A stretch of DNA of 64,000 nt from Polytrichum commune (Eukaryota > Streptophyta > Polytrichopsida > Polytrichales > Polytrichaceae), in the NCBI GenBank assembly GCA_950295325.1, contig OX485803.1, positions 46,515,554 through 46,579,553 of the forward strand. The letters run 5' to 3'. Shown here piece after piece: positions 50,101 to 62,470 of this stretch; the first letter of the stretch is position 1; each line of letters opens with the position of its first letter. The translations under genes were made by a program, and so were the position numbers. Below the pieces are notes generated by a model. The model ran no database searches. It was given only the letters and a program-made list of their open reading frames with translations, and was not told the origin of the DNA.

Positions 50101-53100
50101 GACATGCCAAACCATGTTGCTCCGTTGGCTAATTTGACCTTTTATTTTCAAGTTTTGGTTTCAACGAAAAAGAATCGCCCTATTATTTTTGGTGCATTTT
50201 GGCATCATGGAGCCAAAACAAAATCACTACCAACAATTGTGTACCATATTGGATGAATTCAATTGCAATAGTAAAATCCTATTTAGGACTCCACTAATTA
50301 AAGGAAGTTTCACAGTTTATGGGCCTGTCATCATAATATATCTTCCAAGGATACAGGTAAAAATTCGATTGGACTCACATGTAAACAAGGAAGAGGCTCT
50401 CATCTTGAGATTTAAGGATTGTTGTTGATAGTGATGGTTGAGAGTATCCTAAATTCATCCCTCTACTTGGAAATTGTGAAAATGAATTTGTCTTATGCCA
50501 TTAAGTTCTATATGGCTACACAATTTATGGTATTTAGTGCCCAAATAATAAGTGACATTAAATACCATAAACAATGTAGCAATGTATTATGAAAATTGTG
50601 ATCCAAAGATGGACCGGAATGTCCTTAAACTACACAATTGAGAGACCTTATGGTAGTTGGGCCTTATGATTGAACCCATGAGGTAGAGCATTTGATTCTC
50701 CATGGTGACCTTTAGCATTTGATCATCCACTCACTTGATGCAAGTTTGAGGTTTCTAGAGAACAAGTTACTTGGGTGTCGGTTGTGGAGTAATATGTCAG
50801 GGTAGTGTTAGTCCTTGGTGAGGTTTATTGTGCAAATCATATGTGCCAAATTTATTTATTTTGTAAATTAAATTAAATTTTAGTGATTTAGAGATAATGG
50901 GTTAGCTGAAAAACAAACCTTGGGGAGGTTCTGAAGTTCAAAAAGTCTCCTTGTATCTGAAGAAGCGGAGGAAGGGGCAGCGGAGGATCCTAGCACGGAG
51001 CTTGTGGAGGATGCATTATCAACTATCTCATTCTCTTCCTTCGGCAAATTTGTCGAAGCCTCCCCCACAAAGCTCTGGAATTTTTCATAAAATATTAGTC
51101 CAATGTTAACAAATTAAGCTCTTCTAACTTTGCTCATAAAATACTCCCTCCTACCTTAACATGATCTAACTACTCATTCATGGAATTGACGATTTTGAAG
51201 CATATATTGCATACAACAATGATCATGTACACAATTATCCAATATTATCACCTGCCTCGTTAATGCATGTGATTGTGCACTGCACCCATCCCACAAATGT
51301 CCAATTTAGGAACATGCCACATCTTTGGAAGATTACATTGGTTTGAGATCATTTACAAGAAGTAATTTAAAAAATTCAACTCATGTGGTAGTAAGTTGGC
51401 CTAATTTGATTGCTTGTGTTGATCAAGCACCTATACTAGATTAAAAAATCAGCATATATATATATATATATATACGGAAGGGGCGGGGGGACTATGTGAA
51501 CATTTGTAATCATTTTAAGAAGGAAGAAAGTCATTTTAAGAATGAGAAGTGTTCATATGAGCTCTGAAAGTCATGAGGAAAATGGCAGGTCCTCATTTTG
51601 GTTATGCTAATCATCTCATACTAATTGCAGGTGTTTAATATCATAGGAGTCCTCCGTTGGTAATTGTGAATGTCAGTGAAGATGCTTCTTTCTGTTGAAA
51701 AGAGGATATGAGGAACCATGTACCTGTTTGGCCTCGATGTAGGCTCGTCCTCTTCACTGAGCCAACATTCCCCCTTCGACTGAATGAGTCAGTAGTCCTC
51801 ACTATCCCAAAACAATTGATAGCAAAAAAACGAAGCAAAAAAAAAAAAATTGGTTTGAGGAGCAAAAAAGTCTATGTGAATGGAGAACAGGTAATTTTCA
51901 TGGGAGCAAGTTAATATAAGTCTAGTAAGGAAAGGTAATCTTTCAGAAGAAATGCTTGGTACCTTGTTGGTCATAAGGTAAGAGTGGATTACTTACTATT
52001 GCAGAGTGAAGGCAAGGGGTTCGCCTCCTACACCCAGGATGAAATGCTCGCCTGCAGAAATGTATATGAAGAGAACTTAAATATGGTCAAGCACCACTAC
52101 ATCATTTATGGTATTTAGTGTCACATGTGTAATAGCTTCACTTACCCTATTTTGAGGCGTATGCTAGGTTACACTAATGATCAACAACTTCATTATTTGA
52201 GTGTCACCTCATGACAATTGGCGTTCAAGTACGCTTACTAATATCTTGGCATGAATATGTTCAATTATGTCATGAGGCAAGCCTATGTTATACAATGTTC
52301 TATAAGTTGACTAAATTATACACAAATCACACTTGCCATTAATATGCTCAAGAATACCTTCCTCTCACATACTAAAATGTAAACACATGGCACTTGCCAT
52401 TAGTATGCTCAAAAAGACCTTCCCCTTGCATATTAAAACGCAAGACTATCATCTAAAGTATCCTAACATGCTACTCAAAATGTCATAATGTAGATATTTT
52501 TTCACTTGAAGAAGTTACTTATGTTGACGAATGGAATCATATTGATAATTCGAGGGCATGACATTTTGAGACCTCTAGGCATCTAGTTCAAGCCATTCGC
52601 AAATAGTGTACATGACACTAAATACCATAAATGGTGTGCTGAACTCATACTTAAGTGAAATTAAACACATATATACTTCAGTGTTTATTTGAATGTTACA
52701 ATATTGAAGGAAGATGAAAACAATCATTAGATATTGTTGTTTCATTTTAAACTATGTGTCATTGACAAATATTGATAATATAGTCAACTTCTAGCTGTAA
52801 CATGAAAGTCTTGTCTGTAAAGTCTAACTATGTAGTTGCCATTTCCTAATTCTATTGATAACCCTGTTCATCATAAATCCAACAGTGATTATGAGATCAG
52901 ATGTCGGGGCTTCTGATAGATAAGCAGCTGACTGGAGCTGTAAGCAATTACTTTCCTCACAGATACTCGAGTGACTATCACTACATCAAATTATGGAGTT
53001 TAGGTGGAGAATAAAATCAGGATAAAGTGTACTAAGGCTGACAATTCAAAGGATTCACATCTATCACCCAAGCTTTGAAACATGCTCTAGGTGAGGTTTG

Positions 53101-56100
53101 AATTAGTGTTGTAGTATCACCTATTCTTTTATACCAGTTGGGTATATATAATAAAGGTATATATATATATATATTTTTAATGTCTTCATACCATTCAGGT
53201 CTTTAACCATGCAAGAACCTCTACACCTCGGTGATATTATTCTAATATCAATATTATATTAGCATGGGACCGCCCCAATTAATGTCATGGGTATACAAAG
53301 ATTTCCTCAACTTTTGAAACAGGTCGGGTAGGTTCTTTGAAATTATTACTGATATTGTGTATCAATAGTAAGTATTCACCTAAATACCAATCCAACATTG
53401 GTTTGAACTGTTGAGGTGCACACCTTCAAGAGGCTGTACTGTGAGTTTTCGTGGATGCGACTTCTGCATACTGACAGCATAGCCTTCTGGATATGTACCT
53501 CCTCTCTGTGTTCAAGGCTGTGTCACACAATTTCTAAGTCCAGATGTATGATTTTGTCTCAAGTGATTACAATTGCACAATCATGCACTCTTGCAACAGA
53601 CATTTATGTCATGAATTGAGTTCAGGGAGCAAACACCTTTACCTTGATCAATCTCTGAACATTTTCCGTGACATCAATGGCTGACTGTGGAAACCTAGCA
53701 TGGTCAAAATCTGCCATTAAATGACAACAATACCCACACATCCAGCATCAACATCGCTCTTCCAGGAAATCAAGGGATTGCGTTCGGAGCCATCAGTATA
53801 AAGATTCACAACAGTCTAAAAGTGATAAATCCAATGTTGCCACCAGCATGAAGTATGGTGTGTACATTCATCTTCATCACAAGACACCTTGAAGAACATT
53901 GCCTCCTTTGACAAGTGAGCACCTTGAACAAGCACAGACAACCTGACCTGCACCTATCTCCCCCAAGGATTCTCATATGGTTGGTTGAGGACACCCAATT
54001 CATCAAATAGCCCAACTATGGTTGGGTGGACAATAATGGTAGGATGCACCGGACATTGATGGTCAGTTGGCATATATCATGGTGCATTGCTTCATCTTCA
54101 AGTTAGTCTGATCCTACATGTAATCCCCAAAACATGCATCACAAGAAGGGACGGTGAATAGTATTGCTTCCTTTCATAGGTGAACACATTGAACAAGCAC
54201 AAAGAAGTTGGTTTGCACATGTCTACCCCAAGAGCAAACCCCTAGGTTCCCCACATGGTTGGTTGTGAATACAAGGTTCACCCACTATGATTGGGTGAAC
54301 CTTAATGGAGGATGCATAGACACGCCAAGGTCACACATTGTAGCAATATTCCAACCTTAGGCAACTTAAGCTTGGAGGTTCCCCTAGGATTAAACCATTA
54401 GGAAGGCCTTGGGTTTAAACCACTTGACAGTTCAAAGTTTGAATACATAGCCCTTCATGGTGACAACTAGGAACATCAAGTCAATAGCTTGAGTGGCTGG
54501 AACTCATCTCCACTTTACAAGTGATGTAGGTTACTTCACCAAGCCAATGTTACCCGCTATGATCCACCCAATCATTGTGGGATCACCAGGTTAACTGGTC
54601 ATCTTAAAAGTTATGGGTACCACGGGACTGGGGGACCTAGTAGGGGAGAACAATGGGCAATCAAGTTGCCCCAATTACATCTCGTTAGAAAAAATCCATC
54701 TCTTGATTGAGGCATTTGGTTGCAGGCAAAGAGACTCTATAATTCATGCTAGTATTGGCAAACATAGGAGTTATTCTTTTCTATTTTTTTGACAACTAGG
54801 TAGAAGATTACCGTGCATGTCCATGAGCCCCATTTTGACAAGCATTCGCGTCATGTTGGATGCAGCTTGTGCATACTGCAACATGATCTCTTTCTTGGTT
54901 TTGGTATGAACCTCCTCCACTTGCTGCACCTTCCGATGCGTCACGTTCTTGGTGGAGTCCAAGAAAAACTGGAAAGAGGCTTTATCGTCCTCATTACTCT
55001 CTCTGTCATCCTCATCCTCGTGAACTTTTCGGAGCCGAGGCAGGGGGATTTTCCTGGATACCTTAACACAAGGGACTCCCAAACATTCATAGGGCTTTCC
55101 AAGTTGTGACCAGACACCTTGTTGGGCCCTACATCACCAAAGAGTGCATTAGCATGTGAATGCAACCATCCAGTTCCCAGATAGTACATGCTACATAAGT
55201 TCATGCCTCATACGTTCAAAACATAGTACATGCCTCATAAGTTCAAAAACCTCCGCATTCTACAACCATTTTTTCTAGATTTGATCATTTGGGATGGATC
55301 AGGTAATGAAGCCTTCATACAGTGACATTCTGACATTACCAAGCTTAAAGGGCCCACACAACTGCAAGAGTTGACAAGATTTTGCCAAAAACTACTATGG
55401 ATCCAAATCTAGAAAACTCTCCGGGCGCTCGAGCTGCAGCACTAAGTTGCCCAAATCTTCCTATACTCAGGAAACCTCGGCATTCTGGGGGCATTCTAAA
55501 ACATTTTCTTCTAGAATTGATAATTCCTCATGCATTATTTAATGTAGCCTTCATATTGTGAAACTTTGGCGTTAACAGAAGCTTGCAACCCAAAGTCAAG
55601 TCACCTTTCACTAATAAGAAATGTAGGTTGCAAGGCTCAGCAATTGCATACAAACCTATTTTGGAAGTACGCCGTCTTCCCGATTACTTCCCGGGCCACC
55701 ACTTCCACTTTACTCGCCATGACTGTCTCTTCGGTTAAGTGCCGGTGATCATCAGGTGTATCTGAGCACTGTGACATACACACCACATCAAATTCCCTCT
55801 CTTAGTTCCATCCATATTTTTACAATGGTCGCATCAGAAATGCAAAAAGCTATTCAACACATCCAGGTTTGTTGGACATCAATCAACACATGAAAGAATG
55901 ATGCCCTCGAGCAGCAGCGCTTCTTTTGATTCCAGTATGTCATTTGATTTATTGTCGCAAATGTCATGATTGAATCATCCTTACCCTCCACATTGCCTCA
56001 GGTTTGTTGACCTGATGGGCACAACCTAAAGACTACTACGTGGGACCTCAACATTTTGGGTGGCACCACCTTGAAGTTCTTTCCTAATTTGCACAATTGG

Positions 56101-58831
56101 AGTCTCGAAGTTAAGGACATCATGTACAAAACATGAGAACTATCCAAAGATATGATCATGTCATGGGATGACGCTCGGAACATGGAGACCTACAAAAAGA
56201 AGGTAAGTGATGCAAAGATCGTTAATATGTGGGTTGAAGAAAATTCTGATTTTGTATTCTTTCCAGGATCAGAAGAAGGAATGCAAAGGTGGTCTCTCAG
56301 GTGGAAAGACACCGTTCACTCTAGGCATTTAGACACCTTGGTAGAAAGACACGATGTTTAAACATGAGCCCATGTAAACATACTGAAATGTAGGAAAGAG
56401 AAATACCGCAAACAGATGATCGAAGAGGTGACTGTTTTGGAACATCTTGAGCTTTTTCTTGCGCTCTTGCATTCTTTTCTTGATCTTCCTCAGCAGAGGG
56501 CTCTGCTGTGCATTTAGGCTGTTCTTCCATCCCTTGGGCCCCTCCACTTCCACTCCCTTGAACTTCCGTGGACTTACATCGATCCCCGCGATAATCTGGA
56601 ATTGCGTCGAACACCCATCACAGACCCTCGAAAACCGAGGATTCAACCTCTTGAAAAAAAATTATAATCTCTTGCGGGTGGGGGTGAAACAAATGGACAT
56701 CATCTCCATTGTATGCTTCACCTCATGCATGGAACCAATTCAAAAAACATCAATGCACTATTTCCAGATGACCTATTAACAATCATCCTGTCTACACAAG
56801 CCTACTCTCACACCACTTTTTGAATAAGTACTTTCACCAAAACTCCCTATGCTACCTATGATATCCCACATTCTGTGCAGCTTGCTTAGCTGTAGTGAAT
56901 ATTACCCTCCATGACTCTTCGAAATGCAAAAGTATCTACGCGTCTTATGGGCATCGTATAAAGAGGAAGGAGTTTTTCTTGGCCAATGTACTGGCATCCC
57001 GCTGTCAACAATTCTACTAAATTTCTCATAGTTCAACCTTATATCCATTTCAGACTTTCCCTAACAAAACGGCCATCACATCACATTCAACGAAATTTTA
57101 TTCTGAAATTTTCTTGCAAGTGAGTTTCCTGAACCTCCAAAGCATGGATAGAATGAGCAACCTTGGGTAACCTCAAAAAATCAAGCTCTTGAAGGTTATG
57201 ATTTCTTGCCGGTGGGGGGAGAAACAGATGGACATGATCTCAATTGTATCTTTCACCAGATGCATCGAACAGATTCAAAGATGACCTATTCGCACTTATC
57301 TTGTCTACACAAGACTACCTCACCCATTTAAAAAAAATTCCCTCACAGAATGGCCATCATATCACATTCAACGAAAATGTTTGTCAAGTTTCTTGAACCT
57401 CCAAAGCAACCCTAAGTTACCTCAAAGACTTAACATCTCGAAGGTTACGACTCTTGTCGATGGAGAAACAAATGATCATCTCCATTGTATGCTTCACCTA
57501 ATGCATTGAACCGATTTAAAACATATTGAATTTCACAATGCAGTACACAAATCGAGATAACCTATTCGCACTTGTCCTGTCTACACAAGACTATTTTCTC
57601 ACAGAACAGACATCACATCACATCACATTCAATGTGCTTGCTTGTGACATTTGATTGCGAGTGAGTTTCTTGAACCTCCAAAAGAGTCGGTCAAGTAGGA
57701 ATTGGCTCCACTGCTTCACCAAAGTCTTGTGCCCACAAAATGTTTAAGGGATGAAATAAGCTCCGATTCCGAGCACATCACTCTCGATGCATTTGGTTGA
57801 CGTTGTTTGATGGAATTGCGTACAGTGGCAAGACTATCACACCAAATTTTGAGAAATTCTCTCACAGAACGGCCATCCCATCCCATCACATCACGAAACT
57901 TGCGTGAAGCACTTGAGCCGGTTTCTACTTGACCCATACTTTTGGAGGTTCAAGAAACTCAATCGCAAAGCAAATGTGAACAACAATAAGTCTGGTGCCA
58001 ACAAACTGTGGAACAGACAGAAATAAGCTCTGATTACGAGCACACCACTCTCGATGTAACCTATTTGATTGATGTTGTTTTGGACTAACACATCGATTTT
58101 TGAAGGTTTACCAAAACGACCATTCCATCCCATCCCATCACATTCAACGAAGTTGGTTGTGACATCTGCTTGCGAGTGAGTTTCTTGAACCTCCAAAAGT
58201 ATGGACGTAAGTAGAAATTGGCTCTTAAGTGCTGCACGAAACTATGTTGCCAACAAAATGTGAAACGGATGGAAATAAGCTCCAATTCCGAGCACACCAC
58301 TCTCTATGCAACCTATGTGATTGATGTTGTTGTTGTTGTTGACTATTACGCCACTTTTTGAAGATTTCCCTTCCAAAACGGCCATCCCATCTATCCCATC
58401 ACACTCAACGAAAATGGCTGTGACATCTACTTGCGAGTGGGTTTCTTGAAACTCCAGAAGGATGGGTCAAGTAGAAATCGGCGCTCAAGTCCTTCACGAA
58501 AGTATGTTGCCGGAATGTGTAACGGATGGAACCAACTCCATCATGCACAACACTCTCGATGTAATGCGTTTAATTGATGCTGATGTTTGGTTATGAAATT
58601 CCAATTGCGATGTACCGTGGCAAGGAGGAGGTTCTGTTGCGTCCGGCGCTCGATGGTGATGGGCGACAGCGGAATGTACAAGCCCAAGCTGGATCGCGAG
58701 TCGCCCCATGACCGCCCTCGTTGCTTCTTGGGCGAGTTTAGATTGGCAGTGCTCTCCAAGCTGTCTTCACGATCATTCTCGGCCTCTCTTGAGGTGTCCT
58801 CCGATTCCTGCCTCCCGCCTGTTTGCGCCAT
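44163..58831 (-). CDS. Unrecognised ~12-exon gene, helical/charged protein
   Basis: Family not recognised. Exons: 58831-58616 (ATG), about 56595-56407, 55728-55656, 55053-54812, 52051-51997, 51756-51724, 51072-50919, 48906-48776, 47401-47291, 46361-46197, 44955-44882 and 44299-44163 (TAG). From 55728 onward the modelled exons join in one open frame, strong evidence for a real gene. Weak points are the exon 1-2 junction (phase mismatch, perhaps a missing exon), the 33-nt exon and two non-canonical site choices at 51072 and 48776. The protein has a Ser/Glu-rich start, a Glu/Gln/Lys-rich segment and helical stretches (KEIMLQYAQAASNMTRMLVK; LLEDGHKMDKMLLNKLCESL). No catalytic motif is seen. Introns reach about 3 kb and are packed with repeats. 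It could be a scaffold or chromatin-associated protein, but nothing shows this. Confidence 0.6.
45150..45465. repeat. Dispersed repeat family D copy in an intron
   Basis: It has the blocks TCTCATCCGGTTAGCAATTG, AGTCTAGTCTCATCATAAC, ACATGTCTTGTGGTGTCC and TACCACTCAAATGTAGACA. A (TA)n run near 45308-45326 replaces part of the unit. Confidence 0.65.
46898..47124. mobile_element. MITE-like element, TIR GGGCTACACTGATTATC (copy 2, 227 bp)
   Basis: The left end GGGCTACACTGATGACCCC and the right end GGAGATAATCAGTGTAGCCC are inverted. The arms extend through TTTAGTGCATGTTCCTATTC / GAATAGTAACATGCACTAA for about 45 bp. It is inserted in an intron of the unrecognised gene. No target duplication was recognised. 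Confidence 0.85.
48960..49330. repeat. Repeat family F, single unit
   Basis: It shares CCAATGTTGCCACCGGCATGA, GCTTCATCTTGAAGTTAGTCT, CATAGGTGAACA, GTTCCCACATGGTT, GATTGGGTGGACAAT and CTTGAAGTTCCC with the tandem pair at 53.8-54.4 kb. Confidence 0.75.
50515..50580. mobile_element. 66-bp near-perfect hairpin element of the fold-back family
   Basis: The left arm GCTACACAATTTATGGTATT then TAGTG is inverted in GTGACATTAAATACC then ATAAACAATGTAGC. It looks like a minimal, almost loop-free derivative of the 52.1-52.6 kb element. Confidence 0.75.
51446..51476. repeat. (AT)n microsatellite
   Basis: A run of about 12 AT units lies in an intron of the unrecognised gene. Similar short runs are near 45308 and 53155. 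Confidence 0.85.
52095..52639. mobile_element. Fold-back MITE-like element, TIR CACCATTTATGGTATTTAGTGTCA (545 bp)
   Basis: The left arm CTACATCATTTATGGTATTT then AGTGTCACATG is inverted in GTACATGACACTAAATACC then ATAAATGGTGTG. No coding sequence. It lies in an intron next to the 55-nt exon. Confidence 0.75.
53820..54405. repeat. Repeat family F, two tandem units
   Basis: Two units of about 250-330 bp share CATCTTCA..CACAAGA, GCCTCCTTTGACAAGTGA / GCTTCCTTTCATAGGTGAAC, CATATGGTTGGTTG / CCACATGGTTGGTTG and GGTTGGGTGGACAATAATGG / GATTGGGTGAACCTTAATGG. Confidence 0.75.
56640..58600. repeat. Ladder of diverged ~250-bp tandem repeats filling intron 1
   Basis: Successive units begin with AACGGCCATCCCATC.. 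or variants near 57065, 57351, 57605, 57856, 58108 and 58377, with a partial one near 56660. Shared blocks are TTCTTGAACCTCCAAAAG, AAATAAGCTCCGATTCCGAG, CACTCTCGATG and TTGATTGATGTTGTT. In the 57856 unit the TTTTGGAGGTTCAAGAAACTC block (about 57898-57968) is inverted. The unit nearest exon 1 runs into that exon's splice donor, and a decayed copy of the donor segment (GGAATTGCGTACAGTGGCAAG) is in the 57605 unit. Confidence 0.85.
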
Positions 58832-58892
58832 GCTAATGACTGCCTCGTTCCACGTTCTTCTCTATTGTGTGTAGCTTACAAACAGAAAACAA

Positions 58893-58925
58893 AGGAAGGA
58901 AGGAAGGAAGGAAGGAAGGAAGGAA
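58893..58925. repeat. (GGAA)n microsatellite
   Basis: About eight GGAA units lie some 60 bp upstream of the ATG of the unrecognised gene, in its presumed promoter or leader. Confidence 0.9.
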
Positions 58926-59699
58926 TCGGACGGTTGTTGCAGTATTTCCTACGTAAGTTAAGACTTCACTTAAGCTTCTTCGCATGATCATTCCCTCGTG
59001 ACATCTTCACTGGGAGAAACGCAAATGAGCGACTCGCCGCCGCCGCAGACCCAAAAGAAAGAAACTGTAGAGGGTCGCCCACAGCCCAAGTTCACCACCG
59101 CGCACATAAGGATTGTTTCATAAGGTAGGAGCGCCCAATTCCGTGGGAGACCCGATTCCCACACCTAATTTTGGGGCTAAAATCCGTTAGATAAGTGTTC
59201 GGCGTTGACTTTACGCACATGAGCTTCATGGCTTGTGACCGCTGAGATCTAAAGTCTTTGGTTCAGTAAGTTAGTGAAATATGATGTCAAGACCTCCTAC
59301 TTCACTTTATACACTGATATCATGGCCGCACTAGAGCTAGTCTTGAGCAGTAGGAGGAGTTCCTCTTGATTGGGAAAGTATATCTCTTTCCAAAATTTAT
59401 TGCTACCAATAAGGGTGTTTTTGTCCTACTCACAATAACCTCATAGGATGTAACGTATTGCAGTTTTGCCAATGCGTACAAGACAAGAATTCCTTATCAA
59501 CATGAAAACTCTCCCACTGGTATGGGCCGATCGTTGGTCATAGTGTGTAACATAGGCCATTATTGGTACATGTTGACTAGAACTAAGATAATGGTGGTCT
59601 AGGATGAGTTTAAAGTAAAAGCATAGAGTTCTTTATTTTTGCGTTAATAGATTTGCACCAATATAGTGAAGGAGCCAATGAGGTGTAAGCCTGTAGATT
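58926..59699. other. Promoter flank, then probable LTR of the gag remnant
   Basis: GC-rich DNA to about 59110 (GCCGCCGCCGCAGACCC) is plausible upstream DNA of the minus-strand gene. Near 59310 the sequence CTGATATCATGGCCGC weakly resembles a plant primer-binding site (TGGTATCAGAGC type). LTR limits could not be set. Confidence 0.4.
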
Positions 59700-60460
59700 T
59701 GCAGAAATCCAAAGAAGGAATGGCATGTACGAATCCAGGCTTGGCTAGGTGTGATAGAGAACTATCTACATGCTAGTAAAGCCTCTCCCGAATTATGGGT
59801 GGATATTGCACAAAGCTACCTTCGGATTAGAATGGCTCAAAATTGGCAGAATATTATTGAGATTTTCGAGAAAGAGGGCTAAGAGTCTAAAATTGGATGC
59901 ATTTCCAAGAGACTCTTACAAAGGCCTATAGAAATGTTAATCCTGAGCAAGTTGCCAGTGCCAAGATTGGTAAGTTATCTCAACACTTGTCAGTTGAAAG
60001 TTATGCCTATGAGTTTCAAAACTTATGTGCATAAATTATTACTTTACCATTGAGTGTCGATGATAAGATTCATCATTTTATTGATGGATTAAAGCCAAAA
60101 ACAAGATTGAAGGTAGCAGTGGACCCACTGAATGATGCGCAACCTTGGGAGGATTTTTAGAGGCTAGTTACTTATGCCGTTTATGTAGATTCTAATCTCC
60201 AACGAGTTAAGTATAGATTAGGGATTTCATCTACTAAGAGAGGTGAGAAAAATACTCCTTCTATAGAAAGAGGTGGTCCAATCAAGAATCAAAAGAAATT
60301 CACCATGAAGCTTACTAATGGTAGGGAGATTGACAACAAAAGAGTTGTAGCCTTAAATAAAGAAGGAAAATGCTATTTTTGTGAAGAAAAAGGCTATAGG
60401 GCTAATATTCATCCTAAGAAGTCTAATTCCACTATTGACAAAGTAGAAAAGGATTTTTAG
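59700..60460 (+). mobile_element. Decayed LTR-retrotransposon gag (Ty3-like) remnant
   Basis: The reading frame, with several stops, contains typical plant Ty3 gag segments: FQETLTKAY, KIGKLSQHLSVESYAYEFQN, IHHFIDGLKPKTRLKVAV and PWEDF. A degenerate zinc knuckle CYFCEEKGYRANIHP is near 60370-60415; it keeps the first two cysteines but His and the last Cys are altered. Stops fall at about 60031 and 60159. No protease, reverse transcriptase or integrase follows, so it is a truncated, dead copy. Confidence 0.8.
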
Positions 60461-61384
60461 ATCCCCAACACAAAGATCATGGGTAATTTGTTGAGGTAGA
60501 AAGGAAATCTAGATTAGAATTTTTGGATTATTTATTCAAAACTTAGATTTCAAAATAGGCAACTCATTTGATTTTGTACTTGATTTTTTGAATTTTGGTG
60601 TTAATTCTCTTATCTTTGAAGCCCACCAGATACACTTTTTAGTGAAGATTCCAAGGTTTTTAGTCATTGTTTACTTAATTATTCATATTCCGAAAACCTA
60701 GCCAAGTATGCAAGTGCTTACATAAAAGGTAAAAGCAAAAAATCCTTTGAGACTAGTGAGATCTAATCTTCACAATCTTGGAGCTTAAAGTTTCAAATAC
60801 AGGGTGGATAAATAGAAACTTGAAAGAGGGCAACTTAAAGAAGATGGAAGGTAGGAATATCTCCTTGGGAGACAAGGATGGATGGATGAGTAAGTCAAAT
60901 GCTTGGGGTATATGAGTCAACGACTTTTGAAGAGATTTGGTGTTAGGAAATGCTTGCTATAGCTTATCATTTAAATGAAGGACGAAGCTTAAAAGAGCAT
61001 CTGAAAGGAAGATGATGCAAGAAGTTGCTTACCCAAGGAGGACGGGGGGGGGGGGACTCTTCATACCATGTACGAACTATTGTGAGTGTAAGAAGAGGTA
61101 TTATTTTATGCACTAGTGTATATAGTATGCATATGGAAGACGTATTAATTTTTTGTAGCGTGTACATTTAAAAATGTTATTAAGTATTTTGAAGTAAAGG
61201 AAGATGTAGAAAAGAAGGCTCTAAGGTTTGAATTTTTTTTTAACAATATGCGTTAGTTTCATTCAATTCACATTCATTCATTGTTGTCGAATTGTTGTAG
61301 TCCTTAATGACTCCCTTGTCCAATCTTGTTAGAGTCCGCATTTGGATTTTAGGACGAGCTATAACCTCGTAGAATGCTCATGGG

Positions 61385-61755
61385 CTCCCTTGAGTTTTGC
61401 TCTCTAGATTGTGGCTAGGTTTTTGTCCTTCCATCTTTGTTCGTTTGATGCAATCATTGAGTTACATGCTATAAATAAGGAAAATGTTCAATGACTTTCT
61501 CATTAGAAAGTAAACATGGAATTTACATGTAATAAAACCATAATTAATGATGTATATTTTGTATATGTAGTGGAGACATTTATCACAATAATTTAAAAAA
61601 CTTCATAAAAATATGTGAATCCATTTTCTAGCCCGTTGTTAGTATGTATACATTTATTTTTCTTTATAAACTTCTCGTATACAAGGGGTTTAATTTCATA
61701 CAGACCTGAGCACATCATTTAGGTTGTCAATGAAGAGCCCCACCTTGGAACTCCC
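61385..61755. repeat. Dispersed repeat family E, shorter copy
   Basis: It aligns in order with 39940-40725 but lacks the middle part: TTTGTTCGTTTGATGCAATCAT, TGACTTTCTCATTAGAAAGT, TTTTGTATATGTAGTGGAGA and CTCGTATACAAGGGGTTTAATTTCATA. Confidence 0.65.
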
Positions 61756-62044
61756 TAGTAGCTCATATGCTTGAGCTTTGAGACTTAGTTACTTTTGCAA
61801 TGATTATGAGTTAGGGCACGTTAGGCATCATCATTCAAATGCAGGGTGGACTTATAGAGAGCATCTCAAATGGAAATGTAGGAAGTTGCTTGGGGCTTGG
61901 GACATCATCGGTGTTGATAATGACGAAGGAGAGCAATTGGTAGAGAGTTCAAATGAATCTCTCCTCGATTGCCAAAGGAGCTAGAAATGCTTATAGTTCA
62001 TCAGATGAAGTTGTGTGTTGGATTGGAGCCTTGGTTTGAGGCAT

Positions 62045-62470
62045 TAAGGTAGAAATACCATAACCCGTTAACCACCCTCTAGCCGTGCACTAGACCACCG
62101 TCATAATGGTGAAGTGCCATTTCTAAAACCGATCATGGCTAGGCGGCAATTTCAATGCTTGCACACTTAGTGTAGCCAATGGGAGTCAAGAGTTAATATA
62201 CTCATGAGATAACCGATTTAGGCAATGTTCTGTATGGAAATGCGGAGTACCATGTTCGGTGTAGGGAGAATCTAGTGAACGAGTAGTGGGTTGGACAAAC
62301 TTTCCACTTTGAAAAATTGTAGCATTTTTTGTATAAGGCAGAAAAATATGAACCAACTTGCATTCTTCATGAATCCTTGTCGTCTATCTTGGAAAATCAT
62401 CTCATGATTATCAGACCAGATCTTCAATGCGAATCACCTTATTTTCGCGGGTTATGGTATTTCTACCTTA
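62045..62470. mobile_element. 426-bp element with perfect 23-bp inverted ends
   Basis: TAAGGTAGAAATACCATAAC then CCG (62045-62067) is perfectly inverted at 62448-62470. The outermost TA on each side could be the target duplication, which would suit a Tc1/mariner-like MITE with TIR AGGTAGAAATACCATAACCC. No transposase is inside. Perfect arms imply a recent insertion compared with the eroded elements elsewhere here. Confidence 0.75.

Noticed and set aside
56152..56331. Plus-strand mini-gene: WDDARNMETYKKK followed by a GTAAGT..TTCCAG intron and a short second exon
   Set aside because: The splice signals are good but only about 34 codons result, with no domain. It lies within an intron of the opposite-strand gene; chance or a TE scrap is as likely.
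61778..61984. 68-codon plus-strand open frame near repeat family E
   Set aside because: Length is within chance for AT-rich DNA and no family or splice continuation was seen.
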